64,000 bases of DNA from Anaerocolumna sedimenticola (GCF_009931695.1 NZ_CP048000.1:62001-126000); one strand, 5' to 3'; shown: positions 39,347 to 48,315, counted from the first letter of the stretch. Program-made: numbers and translations. Notes: generated by a model from the letters alone, not told the origin.

Positions 39347-39389
39347 CAGACCGGAAGAAACACGCTTTGCGAGTTTCTTCCGGTCTGTA
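39347..39389 (-). terminator. Terminator of trxA built from a family B hairpin
   Basis: ACAGACCGGAAGAAAC pairs perfectly with GTTTCTTCCGGTCTGT (16 bp) over an 11-nt loop. On the minus strand it is followed by TTTTTTATC, downstream of thioredoxin. The core is the same as the hairpin at the end of each longer family B repeat. Confidence 0.85.
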
Positions 39390-39445
39390 TGAAAATACTC
39401 TGAATTATAGCTTACTATCAGGGTTATATTATCAAATTCACATCT

Positions 39446-39763
39446 TTATTCCTCTGTGATTAAAGAAAGGATTGCTTTCTTGGGTTTCACTCCTACTGAA
39501 CTTTCCACTACTTTACCGTCTTTTACTACTACTAAAGTAGGTATACTCATAATACGGAATGCCTCTGCTAATTCTCCCTCTTCGTCGATATTAATCTTCC
39601 CTACTTTTACTACCTCTTTCGTTTCTTCTGCAACTTCATCAATAATAGGAGCTACCATTTTACATGGACCGCACCAGGAAGCCCAAAAATCTAATAATAC
39701 AGGTTTATCTGAATGTAATACTTCTTTTTCAAAATTATGTTTTGTTATTTTTAATACACCCAT
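39446..39763 (-). CDS. trxA: Thioredoxin
   Basis: 105 aa, full length. The active site is F-W-A-S-W-C-G-P-C-K-M near residues 27-37, and the cis-proline region is M-S-I-P-T-L. It reduces protein disulfides in the cytoplasm. Single gene with its own terminator. Confidence 0.95.
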   Translation of the reverse strand: MGVLKITKHNFEKEVLHSDKPVLLDFWASWCGPCKMVAPIIDEVAEETKEVVKVGKINIDEEGELAEAFRIMSIPTLVVVKDGKVVESSVGVKPKKAILSLITEE

Positions 39764-39897
39764 AGTTAATTCTCCTTTTTCTTTTTATTGATTCTATAAT
39801 CTTATTATAACCATATAAAAATTATTATCTGTGATGGAGTCACAGTATGATAATTACTGATAAATAAAAAAAATTATACTATTATGTTTTATTTTGT

Positions 39898-39926
39898 CAC
39901 AATAATATATTTAGAGTCATAATATA
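39898..39926 (+). promoter_or_regulatory. Possible sigma-K-type promoter of the small paralogue pair
   Basis: CACA (39898-39901), 16 nt, CATAATATA (39918-39926). It agrees with the mother-cell sigma-K pattern (-35 mACm, -10 CATAnnnTA) and lies 70 nt before the first gene. A vegetative reading (TTGTCA-18-CATAAT) is also possible. Confidence 0.4.
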
Positions 39927-39995
39927 TTGTAGAGTTACCAATACCTTGAAAACAAGGTTAAGGAAACCTTGAGTAATCTTAAAGGAGGATTCAAT

Positions 39996-40313
39996 ATGAC
40001 AAGTGGATTTAGTGGAAATGAATTTTTTATAAATCATATCCGTAAATTTATAGGCGAGACAGTAACAATTTTTACTACCAGTGGCGGTGAATCCGGCTCT
40101 GGATTTACCGGAGTTGTATTGGCGGTTAATTGTGATTTCGTTCGTTTGGTTATACAAAGGGGTTCTGCTCCCAGTAACCCGTTAGGAATGAGGAATAATA
40201 ATGACGAATGCAATAATGGCAGAAAAAAGGATAGGGACTGCTGCAATCGTGTAGGCGCTGTAGTGGATATTCCGATTGATAGGATAGCATCCTTTGTTCA
40301 TAATGATATTTAA
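39996..40313 (+). CDS. Small protein of a tandem paralogue pair (copy 1)
   Basis: 105 aa from ATG 39996 (AAAGGAGG 7 nt upstream; a 9-codon longer start has no such box). The core HIRKFIGETVTIFTTSGG...SGSGFTGVVLAVNCDFVRLV is shared with the next gene. This beta-rich stretch resembles Sm-like small barrels. The variable Asn/Asp-rich segment holds D-x-x-C and C-C pairs, and the end is DIPIDRIASFVHND. I do not recognise the function. The small size, Cys pairs and possible sigma-K promoter would suit a spore coat or envelope protein, which is inference. Confidence 0.75.
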   Translation: MTSGFSGNEFFINHIRKFIGETVTIFTTSGGESGSGFTGVVLAVNCDFVRLVIQRGSAPSNPLGMRNNNDECNNGRKKDRDCCNRVGAVVDIPIDRIASFVHNDI

Positions 40314-40330
40314 ATAAGGAGGATTTAACT

Positions 40331-40684
40331 ATGTCATTTAATAGTGGTTTTAATAATGAAGGCTTTATCAGACACATCTCACGTTTTATTGGAGAAACAG
40401 TAATTATATTTACCGCCAGCGGTGGTGAATCCGGTTCCGGCTTCACAGGTGTTATATTAGCAGTTAACTGTGATTTCGTTCGCCTGGTAACCGATCAGGG
40501 ATCTGCTCCTACCTCTCCGTTTGAACCTTCTGATGAATGCGAAAACGGTAATGGCTTTGAAGGCCAGAATTTTGGTCAGAATTTTGGTCAGAATTTTGAA
40601 CGTCACCACTGCTGCCATAATGTTGGTTCCGTAACAGATATTCCTATTGATAAAATTGTTGCTTTTGTTCATAATGCCGTATAA
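40331..40684 (+). CDS. Small protein of a tandem paralogue pair (copy 2)
   Basis: 117 aa, about 60 percent like copy 1 over the core (HISRFIGETVIIFTASGG...NCDFVRLV...DIPIDKIVAFVHN). The variable part contains three N-F-G/E-Q-type repeats (QNFGQNFGQNFE) made by an 12-nt-periodic DNA repeat, then H-H-C-C-H. AAGGAGG precedes ATG; only 17 nt separate it from copy 1, so they are co-transcribed. Function unknown. A bidirectional terminator follows at 40748. Confidence 0.75.
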   Translation: MSFNSGFNNEGFIRHISRFIGETVIIFTASGGESGSGFTGVILAVNCDFVRLVTDQGSAPTSPFEPSDECENGNGFEGQNFGQNFGQNFERHHCCHNVGSVTDIPIDKIVAFVHNAV

Positions 40685-40747
40685 GGTAAAGTAATTATAT
40701 CAAGTTAAAATAACTTATGTTCGCTGCTAAATAAGATCTCCTATATA

Positions 40748-40780
40748 AAAGCTGGGGCTATGAAAAATAGTCCCAGCTTT
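40748..40780. terminator. Bidirectional terminator between the paralogue pair and the chemoreceptor
   Basis: AAAGCTGGGGCTAT pairs with ATAGTCCCAGCTTT (one G-U) around GAAAA, with A/T-rich tails on both sides. It serves convergent genes. Confidence 0.8.
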
Positions 40781-40833
40781 ATAACTATTAGCCAAAGCGA
40801 AGCTTCATAAAAACCTCAATGTTACTTAAAAGG

Positions 40834-42617
40834 TTAAATCGTAAAACCTGCAATTTCTTTATGCAGTCTCACCGAACTGCCCCGTGTAATATCCACCTGA
40901 CCGGTTATTTCACTTGACATAGCGGTTATATTTGCCACCTTCTCAGCTATTTCTCCGGTACCGATTGCTCCCTCCGATGCTGCTTTAGCAACTTCATGAA
41001 TAGAAAGAATAACATTGCCGATAGAAGCTAATAATTCTTCCGATGCGGCACTAAAATCCGTAATAAGAGCATCTACATAAACTGCATCTTCGCTGTAGGC
41101 ATTTGCAACCTCTAAAAATTTCTCAAAACTTTCCTCTATATCTTTTGAGACAAAATCCAATAGGCTGTTGGAACTATCTGACAAGTTATTCACTGCTAAA
41201 ATTACTTCACCTGTAACCCCTGAATCTGTTCTACCATATTTTTAGACTGTTCCGCCAAGTTACGAATTTCTTCCGCAACGACTGCAAAACCTCTTCCGGC
41301 TTCCCCTGCTCTGGCTGCTTCGATAGCCGCATTTAATGCAAGCAGGTTTGTCTGTGAAGTAATACCCATAATAGCTTCGGATAACACATTAATCTGAGTT
41401 ACTACCTGGGATTGCTTAAGAGCTTGTTCTAATTTACCCTGAATTTCTTTGCGGACTCTTTTAATTAATTCCTGGGAGTGTTTAACCTCCTGTCTGGTGT
41501 TCTCTGCACGTTTGCTGATTTTAACTGCCTGTTCGGCTCCCTCTCCCGCTTTCTCCGCCATATTTCTGGTTGCCTCTTCAATTTCCATGGAAGAGGAGGT
41601 CATTTCCTGGGCTGATGCCGCAGTTTCTTCCATACTGGCTGCTAATTCTTCTGTTGTCGCAGAGACATCTTCGATGTTACTGTTTAAATCTTTCATATTT
41701 TCATTTACATTACCGACTACATGAATAATTTGATCTGCTTCTATTTTTGTGCTTCCAATTAGACCGGCAACAGAATCTTTCATTATCTCTAAATCTTTCG
41801 CTAATATACCAAAATCATCTTTTCTGTTTTTAAAGATATCCGGTATTTCTTCTTTAAAATTACCTTTTGCCAGAATCTCCAGGTATTTTCTAATGGCAGT
41901 AAATGAGTTATTTAGATTTCTGGACATGTAAAGTGAAAAAAGTATGGATACTACCATAGATATGAAAAATATCGTTACAAACTGTATAATATCACCATTG
42001 GATTTCGTTCTTTCTGCCTTGGTAGTATCTTTCACCTGTTTATCTATGTAATCAATGTAATTACCTGTTCCGATTACCCATTCAAAAGGTTCATAGGCAA
42101 TACTATAGCTTCTTTTAGGTGATGGTACCGTTTCTCCTTCTTTTGGGAACCAATATTCTGAAAATCCGCCCCCCTCTTTTCTTCCATTAGTTATGATATC
42201 CTTCATATACGAATTTCCTTTATTATCAACCGCATCCATACGGTTCGTACCTTCGGTATCTTTCCCCAATAAAACGATATTAACACCCTCATAGGTATCT
42301 GCCCAAAAATATCCGCCGTTTCCGTATTTTAATCCTCTTATAAGGTCAGCTGCTATCTTTTTTGCTTCATCCAAAGTATAATCCCCAGCTTCATACTTTG
42401 CATAAATACCATCCAATAAGGAAATAACATTTTCTACCTGATTTTTAAGGTTATTGTCATAATCCTGTCTAATCGTTTTATCCAGTGACTGCATATTAAT
42501 CTGAATTGATTTTTCCTGGTCAATAATTGCGATTGCACCCATTAAAACAGAAACCATTAACAAAAACCCAGCTAAAAATAAAACTTTTGTCCTTACCTTT
42601 AAATTGTTTAATCTCAT
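40834..42617 (-). pseudogene. Methyl-accepting chemotaxis protein with sCache sensor, one-base frameshift
   Basis: The N-terminal frame (471 codons) has a membrane helix at 10-32 and a single-Cache sensor with [14 protein letters not shown] and [11 protein letters not shown] second helix lies near 205-228, then HAMP, and the receptor hairpin tip [21 protein letters not shown], written here in part. It stops early after EQIQGLQVK. The C-terminal signalling part continues in the next frame to 40834. One extra C in the CCCC run at 41217-41220 gives [21 protein letters not shown] and 594 aa. Located alone; GAGGAGG before ATG 42617. The 42618-42827 upstream region shows no gene. Confidence 0.87.
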
Positions 42618-42827
42618 AAAACCTCCTCATTAGTCAATACTACTGTAGAAATTTGTCTATAATTAATCATTATTCATTGCTGTATATAAAAACACTACAA
42701 TATTCTACACAAAAAGACAATATAATATTTTAATTTTTTGTATAATTTTTAAGACAATTGTTAATTATCGGGTATTCCAACTTCGTGGTGGATGGCTTAA
42801 TCTTGGAAGAATAAACCACCCACATTA

Positions 42828-42923
42828 TTTCCGCGAAAGCAAAGTGAGAATTAGCAAGCTTGCTTGCAATAATTCCAACGCGCACGCGAACCGAAGAAAC
42901 TCGCAAAGCGTGTTTCTTCCGGT
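42828..42923. repeat. Family B repeat, reverse orientation
   Basis: TTTCCGCGAAAGCAAAG, then AGCAAGCTTGCTTGC, CGCACGCG and the hairpin CCGAAGAAACTCGC...GTGTTTCTTCCGG. It ends only 7 bp from the stop of the RHH gene and may act as its terminator. Confidence 0.75.
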
Positions 42924-42929
42924 TAAGTA

Positions 42930-43121
42930 CTAAACATTCCGTTTTTGAAGCTCATTTTTTTCTTTTTTTTCTGTCGCTAAAGCCTCTAGCCCTGCCTCAA
43001 CGAGAGTACGAATCATGTCAGATTGAGTTCTGTTATAGAAGAAATCCTTTTTGAATCCATCCAACAATGGTTCCATTTCAGGGGTTACAACAAATGTCAT
43101 TCGTTTGAGTTCGGTTGCCAT
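42930..43121 (-). CDS. Ribbon-helix-helix DNA-binding protein (minus-strand partner)
   Basis: 63 aa from ATG 43121 (AGGAG upstream). RMTFVVTPEM forms the ribbon strand, PLLDGFKKDFF the first helix and TQSDMIRTLVEAGLEAL the second, an Arc/MetJ-type fold that binds DNA as a dimer. It is divergent from a second RHH gene. Three copies of GAACNTATGAAC lie between them, within or beside both promoters, so mutual or self-repression is likely. Such pairs are common on plasmids and integrative elements. Confidence 0.82.
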   Translation of the reverse strand: MATELKRMTFVVTPEMEPLLDGFKKDFFYNRTQSDMIRTLVEAGLEALATEKKEKNELQKRNV

Positions 43122-43147
43122 ACTTATCACTCCTTTCTGTTGGGTCT

Positions 43148-43256
43148 GAACTTATGAACCTGACCATATTATAGTTCATAGGTTCTGAACCTGTCAAGAC
43201 CTATTTTATATCTTTTTCCTGTTGACAGAACGTATGAACTTGTGCATAATATGAAC
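43148..43256. promoter_or_regulatory. Divergent promoters of the RHH pair with three operator copies
   Basis: GAACTTATGAAC (43148-43159), GTTCATAGGTTC (43174-43185, inverted form) and GAACGTATGAAC (43228-43239), plus a half site TATGAAC near 43250. Plus-strand promoter: TTGACA 43222-43227, 17 nt, CATAAT 43245-43250. Minus-strand promoter: TTGACA 43192-43197, 18 nt, TATAAT 43168-43173. One operator lies inside each spacer, a direct repression layout. Confidence 0.85.
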
Positions 43257-43270
43257 TGGGGGTGATGAAA

Positions 43271-43471
43271 ATGCCAACAGAGAAGCCAAGATACACTATC
43301 ATTGTAGACGATGAACTACTAAAAAAGATTGATGACTTTCGCTTCGAAAACCGATATCCAAGTCGTTCGGCTGCTACTTTGGAGTTAATACGTATTGGTA
43401 TGGAAGCGTTACAAAAGGAACATGATGACGCACAAAAAGATAAACCTAATCAGGACGTGGAGACAAAATAA
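43271..43471 (+). CDS. Ribbon-helix-helix DNA-binding protein (plus-strand partner)
   Basis: 66 aa from ATG 43271; the GGGGGTG box fits this start better than the GTG at 43262. PRYTIIVDDELLKKIDDFRF and PSRSAATLELIRIGMEAL give strand, helix, helix. The C-terminal tail is Lys/Asp-rich. It resembles RHH proteins found beside relaxase or integrase genes of clostridial elements, but no such gene is present here, so this looks like the surviving control end of a lost element. Confidence 0.82.
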   Translation: MPTEKPRYTIIVDDELLKKIDDFRFENRYPSRSAATLELIRIGMEALQKEHDDAQKDKPNQDVETK

Positions 43472-43511
43472 TGAGTGACACACCAATGTCATCCTAAAAA
43501 GGTTGAAGTAG

Positions 43512-43676
43512 GTGTTACTTACTGTCGATAGGAAGATTGAAACTCCTAAGCCAGATTTTACCCGTATGACAATGATGGTTCCTAAATACGGGACATCGTT
43601 TGATGGCAGGAACAGGGATTATGGTATTCCATTTGATGCTATTATTCAGGCATCAAAAAGTGGTGTGTATAAGTAA
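43512..43676 (+). pseudogene. Possible C-terminal remnant of a gene linked to the RHH pair
   Basis: A 54-codon frame (GTG 43512 right after an in-frame TAG) reads TVDRKIETPKPDFTRMTMMV and KYGTSFDGRNRDYGIPFDAI. It has protein-like composition but no ribosome-binding site, and I cannot name the family. It follows an abortive 8-codon frame that starts at 43471. Best read as debris of a deleted gene. Confidence 0.35.
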
Positions 43677-43847
43677 CTAACATATCTTATCCACCACTAA
43701 CTTGGAATAGCCATTTAAGTAGTAATTATCAGATTAAACTACTATATTTTGCATTATTATGGTGCTTTTTCTGTCTAATATTTGCAACATTAATACAAAT
43801 ATACAGTTTTGTATATACTATTTCCGATTTATTACATATAATAACAG

Positions 43848-43898
43848 AAAAAAACCAGTTAATAAATGATATGAAATCACTTTTTAACCGGTTTTTTG
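43848..43898. terminator. Bidirectional terminator after the response regulator
   Basis: AAAAAACCAGTTAA pairs (one G-U) with TTAACCGGTTTTTT. On the minus strand it follows the response-regulator stop by about 60 nt and ends in a T-run. Confidence 0.75.
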
Positions 43899-43957
43899 TA
43901 TTCGTCTCCATTATGCCATATTATGATCTTATGCATATAGATTCATTTTTTTATCAT

Positions 43958-44731
43958 TTATTCCTTAGAAATAACCTTATTTCGGTATTCATTAGCGGAA
44001 GTCCCCAGATTTTTCTTAAAAACCCTTGAGAAATGAGCCATATCTACGAATCCCACCATCTCCGCAATATCTCCGATACGCAGAGATGGGTCTTTTAATA
44101 ATTTTTGTGCTTCCTTTATCCTGATGTGGTTCAGTATTTCTGAAAAATTCTGTCCCATATGGCGGTTAAGTAATTTACTTAAATGCCACTGACTAATATA
44201 GGTTTTCTCCGCCACTTCAGAGAGAGTAAGTTTATGGGCATAATTTAATTCTATATATTTAATTGCATTATTTACGATGAAACTGCTCGCAGCATTATTA
44301 TCTGCTTTCTCTTCTTCCTCCGGTTCTCCCTCCGTAGGTTCCGCTATTATATGTTTTGCCATAAGATTCCTGACCATGGCTTCAATAGCTTCGTTGATTT
44401 CATCCATACTGGAGGGTTTTAAAAGGTATCTAGTCACCCCCAGGCGTATTGCACGCTGCGCAAAATCAAAGTCACGGTATCCCGTTAATATACTGATTTC
44501 CGTATTAGGAAATTCTGATTTTAGTCCCGCTACCATACTTAATCCATCTAATCCCGGCATCGCGATATCAGAAAACAGAATATTTGGCTTCTGCTCTCTT
44601 ATTATTTCCGTTCCTTCAATACCGTCATTTGCCGTTGCAACAATCTGACAGCCAAATTTATCCCAGGGTATCATACGGGATATTCCTTCTACTATAATAG
44701 GCTCATCATCAATAATAACGACTTTATACAT
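43958..44731 (-). CDS. Response regulator, YesN/AraC type
   Basis: 257 aa. The receiver domain has the acidic pocket D-D-E near 8-10, phospho-acceptor Asp55 (LFSDIAMPG), and Lys in YLLKPSS. The C-terminal AraC pair is WHLSKLLNRHMGQNFSEIL and DMAHFSRVFKKNLGTSANEY. It is the last gene of the importer operon; the cognate YesM-type kinase is at the other end (48665). It likely activates the binding-protein promoter, where two direct repeats lie next to a poor -35. Confidence 0.92.
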   Translation of the reverse strand: MYKVVIIDDEPIIVEGISRMIPWDKFGCQIVATANDGIEGTEIIREQKPNILFSDIAMPGLDGLSMVAGLKSEFPNTEISILTGYRDFDFAQRAIRLGVTRYLLKPSSMDEINEAIEAMVRNLMAKHIIAEPTEGEPEEEEKADNNAASSFIVNNAIKYIELNYAHKLTLSEVAEKTYISQWHLSKLLNRHMGQNFSEILNHIRIKEAQKLLKDPSLRIGDIAEMVGFVDMAHFSRVFKKNLGTSANEYRNKVISKE

Positions 44732-44746
44732 ATTTCCCCTTTTCTG

Positions 44747-44834
44747 AGGTTATTGCAAATTTTAATAATTACTGTACTTAGAATATGGTATCATATTCTC
44801 CCATATGTCTATATTATGAATTTGCAACAGCCCC
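44747..44834. repeat. Family D palindromic repeat
   Basis: GAGGTTATTGCAAATTTT... pairs loosely with ...GAATTTGCAACAGCCCC. The outer ends match those at 46851-46928. Lies in the permease-response regulator gap. Confidence 0.5.
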
Positions 44835-44896
44835 TTAATACATATCCACAATTTAACTAATAACATTCCCCATAATTAAGCATCCTAGGCATAATT

Positions 44897-45748
44897 CTAC
44901 CCTTTGATTGCGCCGGCTGTCAATCCTTTAATAATGTTCTTTTGTAAAAATATATAAACAATTAAAACCGGTATAACAATCAGTGTTACCGATGCTGCCA
45001 TTAGTCCGTAGTCCGTTCCGTATTTGGAACTGATTTCATTTAGCAGGGTACTGATGGGATATTTTGTCCTTTTTCTAATCATGATCAACTGTGTAAATAA
45101 ATCATTATATGACCACAAAAAGCAAAATATTGCTACGGTCGCCATTGACGGTCTGGATAAAGGTACAATTATCCCGGTAAATACCTTACTGACTCCGGCT
45201 CCTTCCATATAAGCTGCTTCCTCCATCTCAAGAGGCAGTCCTCTTAAAAATCCCATCATTACAATGGTTGCAAAACTTAAATTTCCCGCAACCTGGGGCA
45301 GTATAACACTTAAGGGTTTATTTAAGAGTTCCATACCCGTCATCATTTTAAACACCGGAATAATGGTTGAGAAGGCCGGAAACATAAGGCTCGATACAAT
45401 TAAGGAATTAATCAGTGTTTTTCCCTTAAAATTATAACGTGTCATGGCAAAAGCCATCATAGTGGATAATATCATTACGGCGATTGTAACACTGCCGGAA
45501 ATAATTAAGCTGTTTTCATAAGAAACTAATATATTTTGTTTACCGAAAGCATTGGTATAGTTATCAAAAGTAAATTCCTTAGGAAGTGAAAATGTACTGT
45601 TAACAACCTCTCTTGAGGGTTTAAATGAATTATTTAAAACCCATACAAAGGGAAATACCGTTGTAACTGCCCAAAAGATTAGAATGAAATAGATTAACAC
45701 ATGGGCAATGGAAAACTGTTTCTTTCTTTTTGTTTTAACCTGAGACAA
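44897..45748 (-). CDS. Sugar ABC transporter permease, MalG type (GH94 locus)
   Basis: 283 aa. Starts with TTG at 45748 behind a perfect AAGGAGG. EAA loop EMEEAAYMEGAGVSKVF...IVPLSRPS; C-terminus I-I-K-G-L-T-A-G-A-I-K-G. It follows its partner permease by 13 nt. Part of an importer for the disaccharide split by the GH94 phosphorylase. Confidence 0.9.
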   Translation of the reverse strand: MSQVKTKRKKQFSIAHVLIYFILIFWAVTTVFPFVWVLNNSFKPSREVVNSTFSLPKEFTFDNYTNAFGKQNILVSYENSLIISGSVTIAVMILSTMMAFAMTRYNFKGKTLINSLIVSSLMFPAFSTIIPVFKMMTGMELLNKPLSVILPQVAGNLSFATIVMMGFLRGLPLEMEEAAYMEGAGVSKVFTGIIVPLSRPSMATVAIFCFLWSYNDLFTQLIMIRKRTKYPISTLLNEISSKYGTDYGLMAASVTLIVIPVLIVYIFLQKNIIKGLTAGAIKG

Positions 45749-45761
45749 TTGTTACACCTCC

Positions 45762-46643
45762 TTACAGATTTGCATCCGGTTTTAATATTTTTGACGTTAT
45801 CTGTGCAACAACAAGCCCAAATATTACGATTACCAGTGCTATGGTTGAACCATAATCAATATTGCTGATGGTAAAAGTCTGTTCATACATATAGGTACCA
45901 AGAAAATGAGTTAACCCCTGAGGAGCACCCTTCGGTACGATAACCCATGGCAAATCAAATACTTTTAAGGCGCCTGTTACGCCTAAAGTGATACAAGTGC
46001 AGATAACTCCCCGAAGAAGAGGAATCGTAATATAAAACACCTGTTTAAACTTGGAACAACCGTCAATGGAGGCTGCTTCATATACATCGTCGGAAATATC
46101 GCTTAGCCCTGTCAGCATAATTACAAAATAAAAACCTACATAACTCCACAAAGTAGGTATGGAAACCATAATAAAAGCGGTACTGGGAGCCAGCCAGTTA
46201 ACCGGTTTCATAGCCAGTGCTTTTAGCAATTGGTTTAACATGCCGCCGTTGTAGGCGTAAAATAACTTAAAAATAAGTCCGATTGCCGTTGCGGAAATTA
46301 CAATTGGAAAAAAATAAACAGTACGGAAAAATTGTTGTCCGCGTTTTATGTTACTTACAAGAACAGCAAGTATAAATGCGATGCCAACCTGGAATATTAT
46401 GGTCAAACCCATCATTTTAAAGGAATTAATAATTGCTATCCTGATTTTTAGGTCAGTAAACAGTTTTTTAAAATTATCCAGCCCAATGAATTTCCATTCC
46501 TGGCCCGGCATCCTTACGAAAGTGGTCATATCATAAAAGCTGTTGATAATATTTTCTATAAAGGGTTCATATAAAAATACCAGCATCAAAATAAATCCAG
46601 GCAATAAAAATGCGAGTAGGGGTAATTTCTTCTTATATAGCAT
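45762..46643 (-). CDS. Sugar ABC transporter permease, MalF type (GH94 locus)
   Basis: 293 aa, six membrane segments beginning LLAFLLPGFILMLVFLYEP. EAA loop VYEAASIDGCSKFKQVFYIT. It lies 292 nt downstream of the binding-protein gene; that gap holds one copy each of families B, A and D, which may reduce read-through but do not obviously add a promoter. Confidence 0.9.
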   Translation of the reverse strand: MLYKKKLPLLAFLLPGFILMLVFLYEPFIENIINSFYDMTTFVRMPGQEWKFIGLDNFKKLFTDLKIRIAIINSFKMMGLTIIFQVGIAFILAVLVSNIKRGQQFFRTVYFFPIVISATAIGLIFKLFYAYNGGMLNQLLKALAMKPVNWLAPSTAFIMVSIPTLWSYVGFYFVIMLTGLSDISDDVYEAASIDGCSKFKQVFYITIPLLRGVICTCITLGVTGALKVFDLPWVIVPKGAPQGLTHFLGTYMYEQTFTISNIDYGSTIALVIVIFGLVVAQITSKILKPDANL

Positions 46644-46675
46644 TGATAACCTGCCTTTCGTCTACCTATTGCTAA

Positions 46676-46771
46676 CTGGAAGAAACACGCTTTGCGAGTT
46701 TCTTCGGTTCCCGTGCACGTTGGAATAATTGCAAGCAAGCTTGCTAATTCTCACTTTGCTTTCGAGGAAAT
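46676..46771. repeat. Family B repeat
   Basis: CTGGAAGAAACACGCTTTGC, GAGTTTCTTCGG, TTGCAAGCAAGCTTGC and CACTTTGCTTTCGAGG in the same order as the 37331 copy. Confidence 0.75.
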
Positions 46772-46775
46772 AACA

Positions 46776-46826
46776 GACAATTGCGAAACTATTTAGTTTT
46801 TTTATAACAGTGAGGTTTCGCAATTT
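46776..46826. repeat. Family A repeat, minimal hairpin form
   Basis: CAATTGCGAAACT and AGGTTTCGCAATTT are the two family A ends with nearly all of the middle missing. Directly abuts the family B copy. Confidence 0.55.
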
Positions 46827-46850
46827 CTAATTGTAAAAATCTTAAAAAGT

Positions 46851-46928
46851 GGCTGCTGCAAAATCCTGATGATACTTACCTGCATATTCACATCCGTAAG
46901 TTTATACTCAAAGAATTTTGCAACAGCC
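46851..46928. repeat. Family D palindromic repeat, probable terminator of the binding-protein transcript
   Basis: GGCTGCTGCAAAATCCT pairs with AGAATTTTGCAACAGCC (two mismatches). It lies 8 nt after the binding-protein stop. The GCTGTTGCAAA core resembles IS6-family termini, which is only a suggestion. Confidence 0.6.
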
Positions 46929-46935
46929 GGTTTAC

Positions 46936-48315
46936 TTATTTTTTACTTGCATTTACGGATAGAACTTCATTTAATAAATCAGCAGGATCAACATCTCCTG
47001 TGGATACACCTACAATACCGGATATTAAGGTATTATATGCTTCCTGGGAAATTCTTGAATCAGTCGGTGCACTGATACTGGTAGCCGCACTGCTGTAATC
47101 CAGACCGGAAATTCCAAGGGAAGTCATGTTAGCAATCGGTTCTACGGCACAAGCTGCCTGGCCATTGCCGCCCCAGTATTTTGTTACGGATTCCTTATTG
47201 GTGTGTGCCATTACAAATTTAACAGCAGCATCTTTCTTATCCGGATCTTCCCAAGCTTTTTTGGTAATGTAGAAACCGGAGGAAATACCGCCTACCATAG
47301 CACCGGCTGGCGCTTTGCCCCCAGGTATTGTAGGAAATGCTACTACGACGGTCTTATCCTGATCCGGTATACCGCCTGCATACCAGGAACCATCTAACTG
47401 CATTGCTGCCTGTTTATTTTTAAATAACTCACCTGCCAAATCATTATCAATGGTGTCGGTATCTTCAGGAAAAGCTCCCATATCTCTTAAAGTTTTAAAC
47501 ATGGAAAGACCTTTTACCCAATCCTCAGGAGCTTCTGTGGGAACCGTAGCATAACCTTCCGGACCAGCTGCTGAAAGCATTAAGAACTCTACCCAATAAT
47601 GGGGTACATTGTTTAAAGAAACTGCAATGGGAACGATGCCGTTTGCTTTAAAAGTTTCGATCGCTTTTGTCATCTTATCCCAATCAGTCGGAAGTTCAAG
47701 ACTATATTGATCAAATAAATCTTTGTTGCAGAATAAACCTTCCCAGTAACCGGTAGTCGGCACTGCTCTTTGAACTCCATCCGGATTTGATGCTGCCTGC
47801 AGGGCCGTATCCAGAGTGTCTTTTGCATAATCAGGATAAGCTGCTTTAATTTCTTCAATCGTAACAAATTTGTCTGCGGCTAATACGTCACTTGCATTGG
47901 CATCCGTGAAATATTGGATAACATCCGGTTCATTGCCTACTGCAAAGTCAGCTGCTATTTTTGTCTTCCAGTCCTGGTCAGATGATTGGGAATCATCTTC
48001 TAATGTTATGTAAGAATAGTCTTTCATAAACTGATCGTTAATTGCCTGATAGTTACCTGCATTGGGATCCGTACCGCCGAACATGGACACTGTTGTTAAG
48101 GTCACCGGATTTGGTGCAGCTGCTTCTTGTGTAGCAGCCGGTTCTGAACTGGTATCCGCTGCGGCAGTATCTTCAGAAGTGCTTTGGGTTGTTTCCTGCG
48201 CCGTTTCCTGCGCCGTTTCTTTTACTGCCGGCTTTTTACCACATGCTGTCATAAGTGAAGCCATTAATACGACTGTCAAAAGAATGGATAGGTATTTTTT
48301 AACATTCTTCTTCAT
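46936..48315 (-). CDS. Sugar-binding lipoprotein of the GH94-linked importer
   Basis: 459 aa. Lipoprotein signal MKKNVKKYLSILLTVVLMAS...TACG, then a long Thr/Ala/Glu linker with a short E-T-A-Q repeat (coded by a direct DNA repeat). A family-1 solute-binding fold follows. First gene of the importer operon, behind the regulated promoter at 48384-48439. Ligand is probably a beta-linked disaccharide, from the GH94 enzyme in the locus. Confidence 0.9.
   Translation of the reverse strand: MKKNVKKYLSILLTVVLMASLMTACGKKPAVKETAQETAQETTQSTSEDTAAADTSSEPAATQEAAAPNPVTLTTVSMFGGTDPNAGNYQAINDQFMKDYSYITLEDDSQSSDQDWKTKIAADFAVGNEPDVIQYFTDANASDVLAADKFVTIEEIKAAYPDYAKDTLDTALQAASNPDGVQRAVPTTGYWEGLFCNKDLFDQYSLELPTDWDKMTKAIETFKANGIVPIAVSLNNVPHYWVEFLMLSAAGPEGYATVPTEAPEDWVKGLSMFKTLRDMGAFPEDTDTIDNDLAGELFKNKQAAMQLDGSWYAGGIPDQDKTVVVAFPTIPGGKAPAGAMVGGISSGFYITKKAWEDPDKKDAAVKFVMAHTNKESVTKYWGGNGQAACAVEPIANMTSLGISGLDYSSAATSISAPTDSRISQEAYNTLISGIVGVSTGDVDPADLLNEVLSVNASKK

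Noticed and set aside
43729-43911. 60-codon minus-strand frame after the RHH region
   Set aside because: No ribosome-binding site; it is mostly the arms and T-run of the terminator at 43848-43898.
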